This document shows positions 55,365 through 63,616 of a DNA stretch of 64,000 nucleotides, in pieces. Position 1 is the stretch's first letter. Every line of letters starts with the position of its first letter. Both the position numbers and the translations under genes were made by a program. This stretch comes from Streptomyces sp. NBC_01485 (GTDB lineage: Bacteria > Actinomycetota > Actinomycetes > Streptomycetales > Streptomycetaceae): positions 4,712,001 to 4,776,000 of the forward strand of contig NZ_CP109435.1 in the NCBI RefSeq assembly GCF_036227125.1, in the 5' to 3' direction. A model generated the notes under the pieces. That model was given only the letters and a program-made list of their open reading frames with translations. It was not told where the DNA came from and did no database searches.

Positions 55365-57056
55365 GTGGCGGAACGGAGCACAGCTGCCGTCGACGTGGCA
55401 GACAACAGCGGTGACGAGCCGCTGACCGCACAAGCGGACCAGTCCACGGCCGACGGGGTGGTCAAGAACCGGGAGCAGGACACGGACAGCGACGAGGCAC
55501 AGGGGAGTGGCGGGACGGAACGTCCCGGGGAGAAGGCCTCACCGCCGGAACTGCACAGCGGTCACAAGCTCGCCAGACGCTACCGCCTCGAAGAGTGCGT
55601 CACCCGTCTGGACGGTTTCAGCAGTTGGCGTGCGGTCGACGAGAAACTCCGTCGTGCCGTGGGCGTCCACATCCTGCCCGCGGACCACGCACGGGCACGT
55701 TCGGTGCTGGCCGCGGCCCGTTCCTCCGCCCTGCTCGGCGATCCTCGCTTCGTCCAAGTACTGGACGCCGTCGAGGAGAACGACCTCGTCTACGTCGTCC
55801 ACGAGTGGCTGCCCGATGCCACCGAGCTGACCGCGCTACTCGCGGCCGGCTCGCTGGAGCCGCACGACGCCTACCAGATGGTCAGTCAGATCGCGGCGGC
55901 CATGGCCGCCGCGCACCGCGAGGGCCTGTCGCATCTGCGGCTGAACCCCAACGCCGTACTGCGTACTTCCTCGGGCCAGTGGCGCATCCGCGGCCTCGCT
56001 GTGAACGCCGCTCTGCGCGGCATCATCACCGATACCCCTCAGCGCACCGACACCGAGGCGATCGGCGCCCTGCTGTACGCGGCGCTCACCCAGCGCTGGC
56101 CGTACGAGAACGACGCCTACGGCCTGTCCGGGCTGCCCAAGGACGTAGGGCTGATCGCCCCCGACCAGGTGCGCGCCGGTATCCACCGGGGCCTGTCCGA
56201 GTTGGCCATGCGCGCCCTCGCCAACGACGGCGCGACCGCCTCCCGGCACGAGGCCGCCTGCACCACGCCGGAGGAGCTGGTGAAGGCGATCGGCGAGATG
56301 CCCCGCATCCGCCCGCCGGAGCCCGCGTTCACGGCACCGCCGGAGTACCAGCGCACGACGTACCAACAGGGCACCTACGGCCGCCCGTCGCCGCACCCGG
56401 GCGTCACCCAGGCTGTGCCGACCCCGCCGCCTCCGCTGCAGAGCCGCACCGGCAAGGCCCTGAAGTGGGCGGTCTCCGCCCTCCTCATCGCCGCCCTCGG
56501 CCTGGGCAGCTGGCAGCTCGCGGACGCCCTGATGGACCAGGGCAAGTCCGACGACTCCAACCAGACCCAGACGACGGACGACGGCGACAAGGCCCCGACT
56601 AAGCCCGCCAGCCAACCGATCACCATCACCAGCGCCCGGGACTTCGACCCCGACGGAGACGGCTCCGAGAAGCCCGCTGACGTGGGCAAGGCATACGACA
56701 ACAGCACCGCGACGTACTGGCAGACGGACTTTTACAAGGGTGCCGACTTCGGCAACCTGAAGCCGGGCCTCGGCATGATCCTCGATCTCGGCAAAGTTCA
56801 GCAGGTCGGGAAAGTGACCGTTACCTTCGTGGGAAAGACCTCGGTCGAACTCCGTACCGCCTCCAGCGAAGCGGGCTCCGAGCCCACCTCTTTGGCCGCC
56901 TTCACGAAGGTTGCGGAGGGGTCCGGTACAAGCGTGACGCTCCAGCCGACCAAGTCCGTCAAGACCCGCTACCTCTTGGTCTGGCTGACCCAGCTGCCGC
57001 CGACCGACGAGGGTACCTATCGTGGCCGTGTGGCGGACATCAAAGTGACCAGCTGA
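55365..57056 (+). CDS. Degenerate kinase-like membrane protein (MurJ partner)
   Basis: 563 residues: a polar lead (~70), a kinase-like fold (RYRLEECVTRLDGFSSWRAV onward), a Pro-rich linker, one membrane helix (WAVSALLIAALGLGSWQLA) and an extracytoplasmic discoidin-like domain (VGKAYDNSTATYWQTDFY). Key kinase residues are missing: no VAIK Lys, the catalytic loop reads HLRLNPNAVL instead of HRDLKPxN, and DFG is IRGLAV. It is therefore a pseudokinase. In mycobacteria the equivalent is fused to MurJ (MviN) and, when phosphorylated by PknB, recruits FhaA. GTG 55365 has GGAGG upstream. Confidence 0.87.
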   Translation: MAERSTAAVDVADNSGDEPLTAQADQSTADGVVKNREQDTDSDEAQGSGGTERPGEKASPPELHSGHKLARRYRLEECVTRLDGFSSWRAVDEKLRRAVGVHILPADHARARSVLAAARSSALLGDPRFVQVLDAVEENDLVYVVHEWLPDATELTALLAAGSLEPHDAYQMVSQIAAAMAAAHREGLSHLRLNPNAVLRTSSGQWRIRGLAVNAALRGIITDTPQRTDTEAIGALLYAALTQRWPYENDAYGLSGLPKDVGLIAPDQVRAGIHRGLSELAMRALANDGATASRHEAACTTPEELVKAIGEMPRIRPPEPAFTAPPEYQRTTYQQGTYGRPSPHPGVTQAVPTPPPPLQSRTGKALKWAVSALLIAALGLGSWQLADALMDQGKSDDSNQTQTTDDGDKAPTKPASQPITITSARDFDPDGDGSEKPADVGKAYDNSTATYWQTDFYKGADFGNLKPGLGMILDLGKVQQVGKVTVTFVGKTSVELRTASSEAGSEPTSLAAFTKVAEGSGTSVTLQPTKSVKTRYLLVWLTQLPPTDEGTYRGRVADIKVTS

Positions 57057-57077
57057 GGGCGAGGGGGAGGGGGTCCG

Positions 57078-57803
57078 ATGGCGGAAGGCGCCGGGTATGA
57101 CGGGGTGAGCGATCAGGACCTCCTCAACCGTCACGTCGAGGGCGACCCCGAGGCCTTCGGTGAGGTCGTGCGGCGTCATCGTGACCGGCTCTGGGCGGTG
57201 GCGCTGCGCACGCTGGGAGACCGCGAGGAGGCCGCTGACGCCGTCCAGGACGCCCTGGTGTCCGCCTACCGGGCCGCCCACACCTTCCGCGGCCAGTCCG
57301 CTGTCACGACCTGGCTGCACCGCATCACGGTGAACGCCTGTCTGGACCGCGCCCGTAAAGCGGCTTCCCGCAAGACCTCCCCCGTCGACGACACCGAGCG
57401 CCTGGACCAGTTGCTCGAGCCCCACGAGTCGGCGGCGGCCCCCGCGGAGCGCAACGACCTGCACCGCCAGCTCCTCGAAGCGCTCGGCACCCTCCCGCCC
57501 GACCAGCGGGCCGCCCTGGTCCTCGTGGACATGCAGGGCTACTCGGTCGCCGAGGCTGCCCGCATGCTCGACGTGCCGACCGGAACGGTGAAGAGCCGCT
57601 GCGCCCGAGGCAGAGCCAGACTCCTGCCGCTGCTCACCCATCTCCGGCCGGACGGCACCGCCGGCAAGAGAGAAAGCGGCGCAGGACGGAACCGGGCGCA
57701 GGGGACATCCGTCCCACCGGCAGCGGACCCTCAGGACGAGGGGCCGGACAACGCCGGGACAGGCGATTCAGCTGCTGTGAAGGGCGGAGGTGGGCGAGCG
57801 TGA
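57078..57803 (+). CDS. sigM: ECF RNA polymerase sigma factor SigM
   Basis: 241 residues. Region 2: RDRLWAVALRTLGDREEAAD, AVQDALVSAYRAAHTFRGQS, TWLHRITVNACLDRARK. Region 4: GTLPPDQRAALVLVDMQGYS, VAEAARMLDVPTGTVKSRCA, RGRARLLP. A ~50-residue polar C-terminal extension follows. Neighbours (anti-sigma gene overlapping by 4 nt; trxBA just beyond) match actinobacterial sigM. Its regulon there includes oxidative/thiol-stress genes. Confidence 0.93.
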   Translation: MAEGAGYDGVSDQDLLNRHVEGDPEAFGEVVRRHRDRLWAVALRTLGDREEAADAVQDALVSAYRAAHTFRGQSAVTTWLHRITVNACLDRARKAASRKTSPVDDTERLDQLLEPHESAAAPAERNDLHRQLLEALGTLPPDQRAALVLVDMQGYSVAEAARMLDVPTGTVKSRCARGRARLLPLLTHLRPDGTAGKRESGAGRNRAQGTSVPPAADPQDEGPDNAGTGDSAAVKGGGGRA

Positions 57804-58708
57804 CATCGACGACGGACACGACCGGGCACCCGGACGTCGCGGAGATCTCCGACCTCACCGAGGGCCTGCTCGCTCCCTCCCGGAGCGCCGATGTACGTCG
57901 GCATCTGGACACCTGCGAACTCTGCGCGGACGTCCATGCCTCGCTGGAGGAGATCCGCGGCCTTCTGGGCACCCTCCCCGGCCCGCCACGCATGCCGGAC
58001 GACGTCGCCCACCGCATCGATGCCGCACTCGCCGCCGAGGCGCTGCTGAACGCCACGCCCCCGGAGAGCGAGGATGCTCCGGAGACCGACGCCAGCGCCG
58101 TCGCGGTCGACTACGACGCCGACGCGCTCCATGTTTCACGTGAAACAACGACGGCGACGGACCGACCCGCAGGGCACGCCCGCGCCACCTCCACCGGCCC
58201 AGGCCGCAAGGACCGCAAGCGCATGGGACGCCGCAAGGTCGCCGTCCTCGGCGCGGTCTTCACAGCCGCGGCTCTGGGGCTCGGTTCCGTCCTCGTGTCG
58301 TCGCTCACGGGCGGCGGGGGGCCGAGCAGTTCGGCGCATCAGTCCGCCGCACCGGACACCTTCTCCGCCACCAAGCTGGAGACACAGGTCACCGACCTCC
58401 TGGCCAAGGCCGGCGGCTCCCGCTCCGCAGAGAGTATGGGCATCCAGGGAGAGACCGGCAGCAAGTCGCCCCAGATCCTCCGCCAGCCCGTGGTTCCCCC
58501 CTGCGTACAACAGGGCATCGGCCGCGACGATGAGGCTCTCGCCACCGAGGAGGGCATGTATCAGGGGAAGAACGCCCTGCTCGTCGTGCTGCCCGACACC
58601 TCCGACAGCACCCGGATCGACGCCTACATCATGGACAAGACCTGTGTGGATCACCCGTCGTCGGGCCCGGCCAAGGTCCTGCTGACGAACTCCTACACGC
58701 GTCACTGA
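57800..58708 (+). CDS. Anti-sigma-M factor with zinc-type motif
   Basis: 302 residues; overlaps sigM by 4 nt (GTGA). The N-terminus has a zinc-type anti-sigma motif, HLDTCELCADVHASLEEI (HxxxCxxC). A single membrane helix is near residues 146-168 (KVAVLGAVFTAAALGLGSVL), so the anti-sigma domain is cytoplasmic and the C-terminal domain outside. Residues 112-116 (VSRET) in the linker are encoded by a parS site. It should hold SigM until stress releases it; the thiol switch is inferred from the motif. Confidence 0.88.
   Translation: MTSTTDTTGHPDVAEISDLTEGLLAPSRSADVRRHLDTCELCADVHASLEEIRGLLGTLPGPPRMPDDVAHRIDAALAAEALLNATPPESEDAPETDASAVAVDYDADALHVSRETTTATDRPAGHARATSTGPGRKDRKRMGRRKVAVLGAVFTAAALGLGSVLVSSLTGGGGPSSSAHQSAAPDTFSATKLETQVTDLLAKAGGSRSAESMGIQGETGSKSPQILRQPVVPPCVQQGIGRDDEALATEEGMYQGKNALLVVLPDTSDSTRIDAYIMDKTCVDHPSSGPAKVLLTNSYTRH
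58133..58146. other. parS site (perfect) inside the anti-sigma gene
   Basis: GTTTCACGTGAAAC read in frame as V-S-R-E-T, in the linker before the membrane helix. Confidence 0.92.
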
Positions 58709-58792
58709 CAGCCGACGCCACGCCTCGGTCCTGCGTCCGTATCCCCCGTGGAATCCCCTCCGGTGTCGTCCCTCCGTGTGCCCGGACACAGC

Positions 58793-58819
58793 GGGAATGT
58801 ACGCCCCTTAGGATCCGTT
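58793..58819 (+). promoter_or_regulatory. SigR-type promoter of trxB
   Basis: GGGAAT (58793-58798), 18-bp spacer, GTT (58817-58819): the consensus for the disulphide-stress sigma factor SigR, 70 bp upstream of the trxB start. SigR control of trxBA is established in S. coelicolor. Confidence 0.85.
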
Positions 58820-58888
58820 GGGTGGGGTGAGAGTTCAAGCAGCTCCCACCCGGCTGACCGACGCAGTCCAGAGACGAGGAACATAGCC

Positions 58889-59857
58889 GTGAGCGACGTC
58901 CGTAACGTGATCATCATCGGCTCCGGGCCCGCCGGCTACACCGCGGCGCTGTACACGGCGCGCGCGTCGCTGAAGCCGCTCGTGTTCGAAGGAGCCGTCA
59001 CCGCGGGCGGTGCACTGATGAACACCACCGAGGTGGAGAACTTCCCCGGCTTCCAGGACGGCATCATGGGCCCCGAGCTCATGGACAACATGCGCGGCCA
59101 GGCCGAGCGCTTCGGTGCCGAGCTCATCCCGGACGACATCGTCTCCGTCGACCTCAGCGGTGAGATCAAGACCGTCACGGACACCACCGGTACGGTTCAC
59201 CGCGCGAAGGCCGTCATCGTGACCACCGGCTCCCAGCACCGCAAGCTCGGTCTGCCGAACGAGGACGCCCTCTCCGGCCGCGGCGTCTCCTGGTGCGCCA
59301 CGTGTGACGGCTTCTTCTTCAAGGACCAGGACATCGCCGTGATCGGCGGCGGCGACACCGCGATGGAGGAGGCCACCTTCCTCTCGCGGTTCGCCAAGTC
59401 CGTGACGATCGTCCACCGCCGGGACACCCTGCGCGCCTCCAAGGCGATGCAGGAGCGTGCCTTCGCCGACCCGAAGATCAAGTTCGTCTGGGACAGCGAG
59501 ATCGCCGAGGTCCAGGGCGACCAGAAGCTGGCCGGGCTGAAGCTGCGCAACCTCAAGACCGGCGAGCTCTCTGACCTCCCGGTGACCGGCCTGTTCATCG
59601 CGATCGGCCACGACCCGCGCACCGAGCTCTTCAAGGGCCAGCTCGACCTCGACGAGGAGGGCTACCTCAAGGTCGCCGCCCCCTCCACCCGGACGAACGT
59701 GACAGGTGTCTTCGCCGCCGGTGATGTGGTCGACCACACCTACCGCCAGGCGATCACCGCCGCCGGTACCGGCTGCTCTTCCGCTCTCGACGCCGAGCGC
59801 TACCTCGCCGCCCTGGCGGACGAGGAGCAGGCCGAGCCCGAGAAGACCTCCGTCTGA
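58889..59857 (+). CDS. trxB: Thioredoxin reductase
   Basis: 322 residues. FAD motif VIIIGSGPAGYTAALYTARA, NADPH motif IAVIGGGDTAMEEATFL, and the redox-active pair in VSWCATCDGFFFKD (CATC). C-terminal FAD contact: TGVFAAGDVVDHTYRQAI. It reduces TrxA with NADPH in the cytoplasm. GTG 58889 is chosen (MSDVRNVIIIGSGP), with GAGGA upstream. trxA starts 43 bp downstream on the same transcript. Confidence 0.96.
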   Translation: MSDVRNVIIIGSGPAGYTAALYTARASLKPLVFEGAVTAGGALMNTTEVENFPGFQDGIMGPELMDNMRGQAERFGAELIPDDIVSVDLSGEIKTVTDTTGTVHRAKAVIVTTGSQHRKLGLPNEDALSGRGVSWCATCDGFFFKDQDIAVIGGGDTAMEEATFLSRFAKSVTIVHRRDTLRASKAMQERAFADPKIKFVWDSEIAEVQGDQKLAGLKLRNLKTGELSDLPVTGLFIAIGHDPRTELFKGQLDLDEEGYLKVAAPSTRTNVTGVFAAGDVVDHTYRQAITAAGTGCSSALDAERYLAALADEEQAEPEKTSV

Positions 59858-59899
59858 CCCTCTCCCGCCCCGCACAAGGAATTGAATTAAGGAGCCCCT

Positions 59900-60232
59900 G
59901 TGGCCGGCACTCTGAAGAATGTGACCGACGACGACTTCGATGAGGTCGTCCTCAAGAGCGACAAGCCCGTCCTGGTGGACTTCTGGGCCGAGTGGTGCGG
60001 CCCGTGCCGCCAGATCGCCCCCTCGCTCGAGGCCATCGCCGCCGAGCACGGCGACAAGATCGAGATCGTCAAGCTCAACATCGACGAGAACCCGAGCACG
60101 GCTGCCAAGTACGGCGTCATGTCGATCCCGACCCTGAACGTGTACCAGGGCGGCGAGGTCGCGAAGACCATCGTCGGTGCCAAGGCGAAGGCCGCGCTCG
60201 TCCGCGACCTGGAGAGCTTCATCTCCGAGTGA
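59900..60232 (+). CDS. trxA: Thioredoxin
   Basis: 110 residues. PVLVDFWAEWCGPCRQIAPS has the WCGPC active site; the cis-Pro is in MSIPTLNVYQGGEV. It reduces protein disulphides and is regenerated by TrxB. GTG 59900 has AAGGAG about 7 nt upstream. A parS site and a strong terminator follow the stop. Confidence 0.97.
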   Translation: MAGTLKNVTDDDFDEVVLKSDKPVLVDFWAEWCGPCRQIAPSLEAIAAEHGDKIEIVKLNIDENPSTAAKYGVMSIPTLNVYQGGEVAKTIVGAKAKAALVRDLESFISE

Positions 60233-60264
60233 CGCACTGAGCCGTCCCGCCGACGGCTGATGAT

Positions 60265-60278
60265 GTTTCACGTGAAAC
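60265..60278. other. parS site (perfect)
   Basis: GTTTCACGTGAAAC, directly adjoining the trxA terminator. Confidence 0.93.
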
Positions 60279-60314
60279 ACGATGGGGCCGACCCGTGCGG
60301 GTCGGCCCCATCGT
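60279..60314. terminator. Terminator between trxA and the GNAT gene
   Basis: A perfect 16-bp stem (60279-60294 with 60299-60314) with a GTGC loop, between convergent genes; probably bidirectional. Confidence 0.93.
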
Positions 60315-60327
60315 GTTGCTGAACCTG

Positions 60328-60945
60328 TTACAACGGTCGCAGCGCAGGCTCCTTCTGGACCGCGCCCAGCAATCGGTCGAGCGCCATCTCCACGTCTTCC
60401 TTCCAAGAGAGCGTGGTCCGCAACTCCAGCCTCAGCCGCGGATGGACGGGATGGGGACGCACCGTCTTGAAGCCCACCGCCAGCAAGTGATCCGCCGGGA
60501 GCACGCAGGCCGGTTCCTTCCACCGGGCGTCACCGAACGCCTCGATCGCTTTGAAGCCCCGGCGCAGCAGATCCTTGGCCACCGTCTGGACCATCACGCG
60601 GCCAAGTCCCTGCCCCTGGTACCCCGGCATGATGAACGCGGTCATCAACTGCACCCCGTCCGGCGACACGGGACTCGTGGGAAAGGCCGTCGAGCGGGGG
60701 ACGTAGGCGGGAGGCGCGTAGAGGACGAAGCCCACGGGGACGTCGTCCACGTAGACGACCCGGCCGCATGACCCCCAGTCCAGCAGGACGGCCGAGATCC
60801 AGGACTCCTTCTCCAGGGCGGACGTGCCCGCCTTTACCGCGGCCGCACCGCGGACGGGGTCCAGCTCCCAGAAGACACACGAGCTACAGCGCTTGGGAAG
60901 GTCCTGAAGGTTGTCCAGCGTGAGCGGTACGAGCCGGCGCCCCAT
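60328..60945 (-). CDS. GNAT-family acetyltransferase
   Basis: 205 residues. The CoA-binding loop is MPGYQGQGLGRVMVQTVAK (QGQGLG). The N-terminus KRCSSCVFWELDP has a CxxC pair, and a YVDDVPVGFVLYAPPAYV strand precedes the CoA site. The gene is conserved between trxA and parB in streptomycetes; substrate unknown. ATG 60945 has GAGGAA about 9 nt upstream. It is convergent with trxA. Confidence 0.88.
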   Translation of the reverse strand: MGRRLVPLTLDNLQDLPKRCSSCVFWELDPVRGAAAVKAGTSALEKESWISAVLLDWGSCGRVVYVDDVPVGFVLYAPPAYVPRSTAFPTSPVSPDGVQLMTAFIMPGYQGQGLGRVMVQTVAKDLLRRGFKAIEAFGDARWKEPACVLPADHLLAVGFKTVRPHPVHPRLRLELRTTLSWKEDVEMALDRLLGAVQKEPALRPL

Positions 60946-61091
60946 GAAGGCTGTTCCTCGCTTCCTTCGCCCGCAGCGTCGCGGGCGGCTGTCAGAGCGC
61001 TCCGTTCCCTGAGCAGACTGCCGACGAAGCCGCCGACCGCGCCTAGCCCCAGTCCGGCACTCACCAGTCCGGTCCGGCTCATCGTTCGCAT
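60834..61091 (-). CDS. Possible small membrane-associated protein
   Basis: 85 residues from ATG 61091 (MRTMSRTGLVSAGLGLGAVG), with GGGAGG about 9 nt upstream. One hydrophobic stretch is followed by an acidic segment. The 3' third overlaps the start of the GNAT gene by about 110 bp in another frame, so either the ORF is shorter in nature or not real. ATG 61082 is the alternative start. Confidence 0.3.
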   Translation of the reverse strand: MRTMSRTGLVSAGLGLGAVGGFVGSLLRERSALTAARDAAGEGSEEQPSWGAGSYRSRWTTFRTFPSAVARVSSGSWTPSAVRPR

Positions 61092-61273
61092 GGCCCCCGC
61101 CTCCCGCTCCGAGGTACTGCCAGGTGGATGCGCCAAAGCCTCATCGCATCGTATCCACGATGCGATTCCATCGATACCGCCTGAAAGCAAAGAGCGAGCC
61201 GTGTTCCGTTACACACCGGACACGGCTCGCTCACAGGGGTCCCACGGCCGACACGGCCCGGCGGGACCGTGGC

Positions 61274-62374
61274 TCAGTCGTCTGTTTCCTCGGTGTCGCC
61301 CTCGACGAGGCCCTTCTGCAGGACCGGGCCCTCGCCGGGAGCGAGCGAGCCGAGGATGCGCTCGAGGTCCTCCATGGACGCGAACTCGACGGTGATCTTG
61401 CCCTTCTTCTGCCCCAGGTCGACCTTCACCCGTGTCTCGAAGCGGTCCGAGAGCCGGGTCGCGAGGTCGGTCAGCGCCGGGGAGACCCGACCGCCGGCAC
61501 GCGGCCCCTTGGCACGCTGAGCCGTCTGCGGACGCGAGCCCATGAGGGTCACGATCTCCTCGACAGCCCGCACCGAGAGTCCCTCGGCCACGATGCGGTG
61601 AGCCAGCCGGTCCTGCTCCTCCGAGTCGTCGACGGAGAGCAGCGCCCGGGCGTGACCGGCGGAGAGCACTCCCGCCGCGACCCGGCGCTGGACCGCCGGC
61701 GAGAGCTTCAGCAGCCGCAGTGTGTTGGAGACCTGCGGGCGGGATCGACCGATGCGGTCCGCCAGCTGGTCGTGCGTGCAGTTGAAGTCCCTCAGCAACT
61801 GGTCGTAGGCGGCTGCCTCTTCCAGCGGGTTCAGCTGGGCCCGGTGGAGGTTCTCCAGGAGGGCGTCCAGGAGCAGCTTCTCGTCGTCCGTGGCCCGCAC
61901 GATCGCAGGGATCGCCTCCAGGCCGGCCTCACGGCAGGCCCGCCAACGCCGCTCACCCATGATGAGCTCGTAGCGCGAGGGACCGGTCTGGCGCACGACG
62001 ACCGGCTGGAGAAGGCCGACCTCCTTGATGGAGGTGATGAGCTCGTGCAGCGCGTCCTCGTCGAAGACCTCACGCGGCTGGCGCGGGTTCGGCGTGATGT
62101 GGTCCAGGGGGATCTCGGCGAAGAACGCCCCGATGGGCGGCGCGGGCATCTCCAAGCCGCCGTTCGCCGACAGCTCCTCAGTTTCACGTGAAACAGGCGG
62201 CAGCGTGGCCACCTTCGCCGCGGCCACCCCGCGGTCCGTCGTCAGGACCGGGACGGCTGCGGGGGACGTGGATCCCCCGCCTCCCAACGCGGCCTGCGCC
62301 GGCATCTTCTCCGTCGGGGCAGCGGGGATCAGTGCGCCAAGACCTCGGCCTAGTCCCCTCCGTCGCTCACTCAC
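61274..62374 (-). CDS. parB: Chromosome partitioning protein ParB
   Basis: 366 residues. MSERRRGLGRGLGALIP is the ParA-contact N-terminus (LGRGLGALI). CTP-binding domain motifs: NPRQPREVFDEDALHELITS, GERRWRACREAGLEAIPA and ENLHRAQLNPLEEAAAY; helix-turn-helix DQLADRIGRSRPQVSNTLRL; the C-terminus is a dimerisation domain. Residues 61-65 (VSRET) are encoded by a parS site. ParB binds parS near the origin and, with ParA, organises and segregates chromosomes during sporulation. GTG 62374 overlaps the parA stop by 4 nt. Confidence 0.97.
   Translation of the reverse strand: MSERRRGLGRGLGALIPAAPTEKMPAQAALGGGGSTSPAAVPVLTTDRGVAAAKVATLPPVSRETEELSANGGLEMPAPPIGAFFAEIPLDHITPNPRQPREVFDEDALHELITSIKEVGLLQPVVVRQTGPSRYELIMGERRWRACREAGLEAIPAIVRATDDEKLLLDALLENLHRAQLNPLEEAAAYDQLLRDFNCTHDQLADRIGRSRPQVSNTLRLLKLSPAVQRRVAAGVLSAGHARALLSVDDSEEQDRLAHRIVAEGLSVRAVEEIVTLMGSRPQTAQRAKGPRAGGRVSPALTDLATRLSDRFETRVKVDLGQKKGKITVEFASMEDLERILGSLAPGEGPVLQKGLVEGDTEETDD
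62181..62194. other. parS site (perfect) inside parB
   Basis: GTTTCACGTGAAAC in frame as V-S-R-E-T (residues 61-65), in the linker between the N-terminal peptide and the CTP-binding domain. Confidence 0.93.
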
Positions 62375-63444
62375 TGGATCCCCTCCACCATGTTCCGGTT
62401 GTTCTGGGCGCCAATATGGGCGCGCGTCGCGTCATAGCTGACGTCGACACCCTTCAGCGCGAGTTCTCGTGCTGCCTCAAGGTAGGAGAGGGCACCGCTC
62501 GATCCTGGATCGTAGGTCAGCACCGTCTGTCCGTAGCTCGGTGCCTCGGAGATGCGGACCGAGCGTGGAATGCTCGTCCGCAGCACCTCGTTACCGAAGT
62601 GGGTGCGCACCTCGTCGGCGACCTGCGACGCGAGGCGCGTCCGGCCGTCGTACATGGTGAGCAGGATGGTCGACACATGCAGAGCGGGGTTGAGGTGCCC
62701 CCGCACCAGGTCGACGTTGCGCAACAACTGCCCCAGTCCCTCCAGCGCGTAGTACTCGCACTGGATCGGGATGAGGACCTCGGCGCCGGCCACCATCGCG
62801 TTGACCGTCAGCAGGCCGAGCGAGGGCGGGCAGTCGATGAGGATGTAGTCCAGCGGCTGTTCGTATGCCTGGATCGCTCGCAGTAGGCGGCTCTCACGTG
62901 CCACCAGGGACACCAACTCGATCTCCGCACCGGCGAGATCGATCGTGGCGGGAGCACAGAAGAGTCCCTCTACATCGGGGACCGGCTGAACCACTTCGGC
63001 GAGGGGCCGACTCTCGATCAACACGTCGTAGATGGACGGAACCTCGGCGTGGTGGTCGATCCCCAGGGCGGTGGACGCGTTGCCCTGTGGGTCCAGGTCG
63101 ACCACGAGGACACGGCTGCCGTGCAGGGCCAGGGAGGCGGCAAGGTTGACGGTCGTCGTCGTCTTGCCTACCCCGCCCTTCTGGTTCGCGACCACGATCA
63201 CACGGGTCTGCTCAGGGCGTGGCAGGCCCTCGCCGGCGCGGCCCAGAGCCTCTACCGCAAGTTGGGCAGCACGACCGATCGGAGTGTCGTCCATGGGGGG
63301 CGGTGTTTCACGTGAAACATCCTCCCCGAACGACTCGGTACGGGGACCGGGGACCGGATCGGTCATCGGTCCCGCGATGTTGGCGTCGGACCGCACGGAT
63401 TCACTCTCCTCGACTTCAGGCTCGCAGTGAGCAGAGCCTCCCAT
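62371..63444 (-). CDS. parA: Chromosome partitioning ATPase ParA
   Basis: 357 residues from ATG 63444. The deviant Walker A is VIVVANQKGGVGKTTTTVNL, Walker A' VVDLDPQGNASTALG, Walker B DYILIDCPPSLGLLT. A ~105-residue unstructured lead contains VSRET (43-47) encoded by parS. ParA polymerises on DNA and guides ParB complexes. The start is uncertain: the frame is open to GTG 63609/63618, which lies in a parS site. The shorter start matches the size known for S. coelicolor ParA and places two DnaA-box-like sequences and parS 63603 upstream of the gene. Confidence 0.93.
   Translation of the reverse strand: MGGSAHCEPEVEESESVRSDANIAGPMTDPVPGPRTESFGEDVSRETPPPMDDTPIGRAAQLAVEALGRAGEGLPRPEQTRVIVVANQKGGVGKTTTTVNLAASLALHGSRVLVVDLDPQGNASTALGIDHHAEVPSIYDVLIESRPLAEVVQPVPDVEGLFCAPATIDLAGAEIELVSLVARESRLLRAIQAYEQPLDYILIDCPPSLGLLTVNAMVAGAEVLIPIQCEYYALEGLGQLLRNVDLVRGHLNPALHVSTILLTMYDGRTRLASQVADEVRTHFGNEVLRTSIPRSVRISEAPSYGQTVLTYDPGSSGALSYLEAARELALKGVDVSYDATRAHIGAQNNRNMVEGIQ
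63305..63318. other. parS site (perfect) inside parA
   Basis: GTTTCACGTGAAAC in frame as V-S-R-E-T, in the unstructured N-terminal part of ParA. Confidence 0.93.
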
Positions 63445-63480
63445 GTCTTCGGGGTCGTGAACCAGTGAGGCCTGTTGTTC

Positions 63481-63507
63481 TGTGGAGAAATCCACCTCTG
63501 TGGACAA
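63481..63507. other. DnaA-box pair near the parA start
   Basis: TGTGGACAA at 63499-63507 is the exact complement of the streptomycete DnaA box TTGTCCACA; TGTGGAGAA at 63481-63489 has one mismatch. Confidence 0.6.
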
Positions 63508-63602
63508 CTTCGACCCCTCATCGAGTGAACCGAGAGGCTTGCGGTCGCGGGGTTCGGCCGCGGCGCGGCCGCGGCTGATGATGCCGTGGAGCAGAGAGCG
63601 AC

Positions 63603-63616
63603 GTTTCACGTGAAAC
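63603..63616. other. parS site (perfect) upstream of parA
   Basis: GTTTCACGTGAAAC, 159 bp upstream of the preferred parA start; if GTG 63609 or 63618 is used, it overlaps the start codon. Confidence 0.93.

Noticed and set aside
55836..57641. Minus-strand ORF of 601 codons opposite the pseudokinase and sigM genes
   Set aside because: Covers two clear genes in the other direction and has no recognisable motifs.
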